In this document: positions 5,638-6,817 of the stretch, in pieces
How positions within the stretch are numbered: position 1 is the stretch's first letter
Layout of the letters: each line of letters starts with the position of its first letter
Assembly: GCA_019894735.1 (NCBI GenBank)
Contig: JAGXOB010000122.1
Location: 1 to 6,817 of the forward strand
Reading direction: 5' to 3'
DNA: 6,817 nt
Source: Promethearchaeota archaeon
GTDB taxonomy: Archaea > Asgardarchaeota > Lokiarchaeia > Sigynarchaeales > SOKP01
Position numbers and translations under genes: made by a program
Notes under the pieces: generated by a model
Database searches by the model: none
Told to the model about the DNA's origin: nothing
The model's input: only the letters and a program-made list of their open reading frames with translations

Positions 5638-6042
5638 TCAAGTATGGGGCGAACTATTTACTATCTCTTCCCCATCCTCGAGATGTTTATAATGTTTGTA
5701 TAAAATTGGTCCAAGTTTAACTTCTTTAGTCGTTGATACAGTTAAGACCTGATCTTCGCCCGCGTGTAAAATTAATAGATATCCCTTTCTAGCTTGAATA
5801 TAAGATTGTTCAAACTCGCCTAATCCCATTTCTGCAATTGCACGCTCACTTAACGAGCAGAGAGCTGCCGTCATAGCCGCTAATCGCATATCATCCACAC
5901 TTGATGGTAGAACTGAAGCAAGAGGTTGACCGGTATCCGCCGTGAGTTGCGCAGCTTTTACTCCGTCGATATCGTCCATAATTTCCTTTAACAAATCTTC
6001 AAGGGAACTCTTAAAATCCCTTCTCTTCTTTAACCCTTTCAT
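5638..6042 (-). CDS. Roadblock/LC7 domain protein (MglB-like)
   Basis: This 134-residue protein is a single Roadblock/LC7 domain. An N-terminal helix (residues 10-25) leads into DIDGVKAAQLTADTGQPLAS (24-43), the usual first strands. A long helix follows from DDMRLAAMTAALCSLSERAI (50-69), then FEQSYIQARKGYLLILHAG (77-95), DQVLTVSTT (97-105) and a closing helix. The first ten residues are basic (KGLKKRR). Roadblock proteins form dimers and act as regulators or scaffolds of small GTPases (MglB with MglA in bacteria, Ragulator parts and dynein light chains in eukaryotes). Asgard archaea carry many copies together with many small Ras-like GTPases, so a role as GTPase partner is likely; no GTPase gene is in this window. 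There is no clear Shine-Dalgarno sequence before the ATG at 6042. The gene has its own promoter with a palindrome over the TATA box. Confidence 0.88.
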   Translation of the reverse strand: MKGLKKRRDFKSSLEDLLKEIMDDIDGVKAAQLTADTGQPLASVLPSSVDDMRLAAMTAALCSLSERAIAEMGLGEFEQSYIQARKGYLLILHAGEDQVLTVSTTKEVKLGPILYKHYKHLEDGEEIVNSSPHT

Positions 6043-6100
6043 AAAACAAAACGAATATCCTAATTATTAGACAATTATTACTGCTTAAAGAAGGGATTTT

Positions 6101-6116
6101 CTAATATAAATATTAG
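6101..6116 (-). promoter_or_regulatory. Palindromic promoter element of the Roadblock gene
   Basis: CTAATAT and ATATTAG form a perfect 7-bp inverted repeat with a 2-bp centre (AA). On the minus strand this contains TTTATATTAG, a TATA-like box (6101-6110) about 60 bp before the start codon. A leader of about 35-40 nt would follow. A dimeric regulator bound here would compete with TBP. The regulator is unknown. Confidence 0.4.
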
Positions 6117-6126
6117 TATCCTCTCT

Positions 6127-6168
6127 TAATATCTACCTAATATCTCACACAAAATCTTACACACAAAA
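6127..6168. repeat. Short direct repeats upstream of the Roadblock promoter
   Basis: TAATATCT occurs at 6127-6134 and 6138-6145, exactly 11 bp apart, one helical turn. It shares TAATAT with the palindrome at 6101-6116. A second imperfect pair follows: TCTCACACAAAA (6143-6154) and TCTTACACACAAAA (6155-6168). They could be regulator or activator sites, or simple-sequence drift in an AT-rich spacer. Confidence 0.35.
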
Positions 6169-6181
6169 AATTAAGAAAAAA
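6165..6181 (-). terminator. Putative U-tract terminator of the surface protein gene
   Basis: Two runs of six A on the plus strand (6165-6170 and 6176-6181) give two U-tracts in the minus-strand transcript, 25-40 bp past the stop of the surface protein gene. This fits archaeal U-tract termination and would separate that gene from the Roadblock gene. Confidence 0.4.
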
Positions 6182-6205
6182 GAATTTTTGAATGTTTATT
6201 TGAGT

Positions 6206-6817
6206 TTAATTGAATTTCTCTATCTTTTTACGCTTTTTAATAATAAAAATTCCTAAAGTTATCGACATTATTAGAGTAAATATCGAAAATCCCGGAATGT
6301 TCCCTCCATTAGGAGATGTCGGAGTTCCCGGTGTATACGAGAGACTCCAAATATAGCGATCTATAGACAGAGTCACATCATTAGTATTATTTATTGCTAC
6401 CAGCTCGTCAAATACATAGCTTAAAACTTTGTCAGAATTAAGTCGGATGTTTCCTGTGTAAAACCAAGTCACGTCTCCGTCTATGTAATTTCCAGTTAAT
6501 GAAAAATTATTTGTTGGAGTCTCTTCTAACGTAAGCCAAAAATTATCTTCAAGATATTGTAAATCTGGTCGCGTTGTCTGGTCAATCTCAGTGTTGCAGA
6601 CTAAATAAACATGGACAGGAGGCCCACCTGCAGTATCAATTATCTCCGTAACCCAACTTTGGCTAGGAGTACCAAAGTAATAGTATGCGTGACTTATTTC
6701 GCCATCATACACAGTTCCATTTGTATTTATTGTTCCATTTAAGTATTCCGCACCAGAAAGTCCAGCCCAATTTGTAAAATTAAATTCTAAAAAATAATTT
6801 TGAGTAAACTCGAGATT
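6206..6817 (-). CDS. Surface protein with an archaeosortase-type C-terminal sorting tail (5' end outside the window)
   Basis: The frame stays open to the window edge, so 203 C-terminal residues are seen and the start and any signal peptide lie beyond it; a GTG at 6712 is an internal Val codon. The visible ectodomain is rich in beta-type sequence, Asn, Thr and aromatic residues, with five N-glycosylation sequons (NFT at 13, NGT at 27 and 33, NFS near 104, NNT near 143). It ends in a Pro/Gly/Ser linker (TPGTPTSPNGG), then the three-part tail: IPGF (174-177), a hydrophobic helix (about 178-193) and KKRKK (194-198). This layout is that of PGF-CTERM-like and related Asgard CTERM tails, which archaeosortases cut and replace by a lipid anchor. 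The protein is thus probably exported, glycosylated and anchored on the outside of the cell. I do not recognise the ectodomain and assign no function. Confidence 0.8.
   Translation of the reverse strand, partial: NLEFTQNYFLEFNFTNWAGLSGAEYLNGTINTNGTVYDGEISHAYYYFGTPSQSWVTEIIDTAGGPPVHVYLVCNTEIDQTTRPDLQYLEDNFWLTLEETPTNNFSLTGNYIDGDVTWFYTGNIRLNSDKVLSYVFDELVAINNTNDVTLSIDRYIWSLSYTPGTPTSPNGGNIPGFSIFTLIMSITLGIFIIKKRKKIEKFN

Overview
The window looks like archaeal chromosome, most likely from an Asgard archaeon of the Lokiarchaeia/Promethearchaeota kind. The clues are a free-standing Roadblock/LC7 protein, a surface protein ending in an archaeosortase-type IPGF / membrane helix / KKRKK tail, an Lrp/AsnC regulator, a tRNA gene without an encoded CCA end, TATA-like promoter boxes, U-tract terminators and AT-rich spacers. 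No single marker proves the phylum, so this assignment is an inference of moderate strength.

Layout. Positions 1-608 hold a promoter with an inverted repeat and an Lrp/AsnC-type regulator (+) that has an added cysteine-rich tail. Directly behind it (about 617-715) lies a decayed second copy of the regulator's 3' third. Facing it on the minus strand are a glycyl radical enzyme of 846 residues (1238-3778) and, downstream of it, a small SCP2-type lipid-binding protein (795-1136). They read as a two-gene unit that ends at a U-tract near 733-740. An AT-rich divergent spacer of 268 bp (3779-4046) carries the promoter of the enzyme. The only other thing I see in it is a possible TATA element for the tRNA.

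On the plus strand follows a tRNA with anticodon GCA (4047-4127) and, 51 bp later, cysS, the cysteinyl-tRNA synthetase (4179-5624). The tRNA has the cysteine anticodon and the cysteine discriminator base U73. Its body, however, is class II, with a 13-nt variable region that folds as a 4-bp stem, as in tRNA-Ser and tRNA-Leu. It also appears to lack the usual G18/U55 pair. A tRNA-Cys of this build next to its own synthetase gene is the most unusual thing in the window.

The right end carries two minus-strand genes: the Roadblock/LC7 protein (5638-6042), convergent with cysS across a 13-bp gap and with a palindrome over its TATA box, and the C-terminal 203 residues of a secreted, membrane-anchored surface protein that runs off the window (6206-6817).

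How the parts work together. The tRNA and cysS form a cysteine-decoding module. The glycyl radical enzyme and the SCP2 protein may share a hydrophobic or aromatic substrate, but no activating enzyme is present and the substrate cannot be read from the sequence. The remaining genes look independent.
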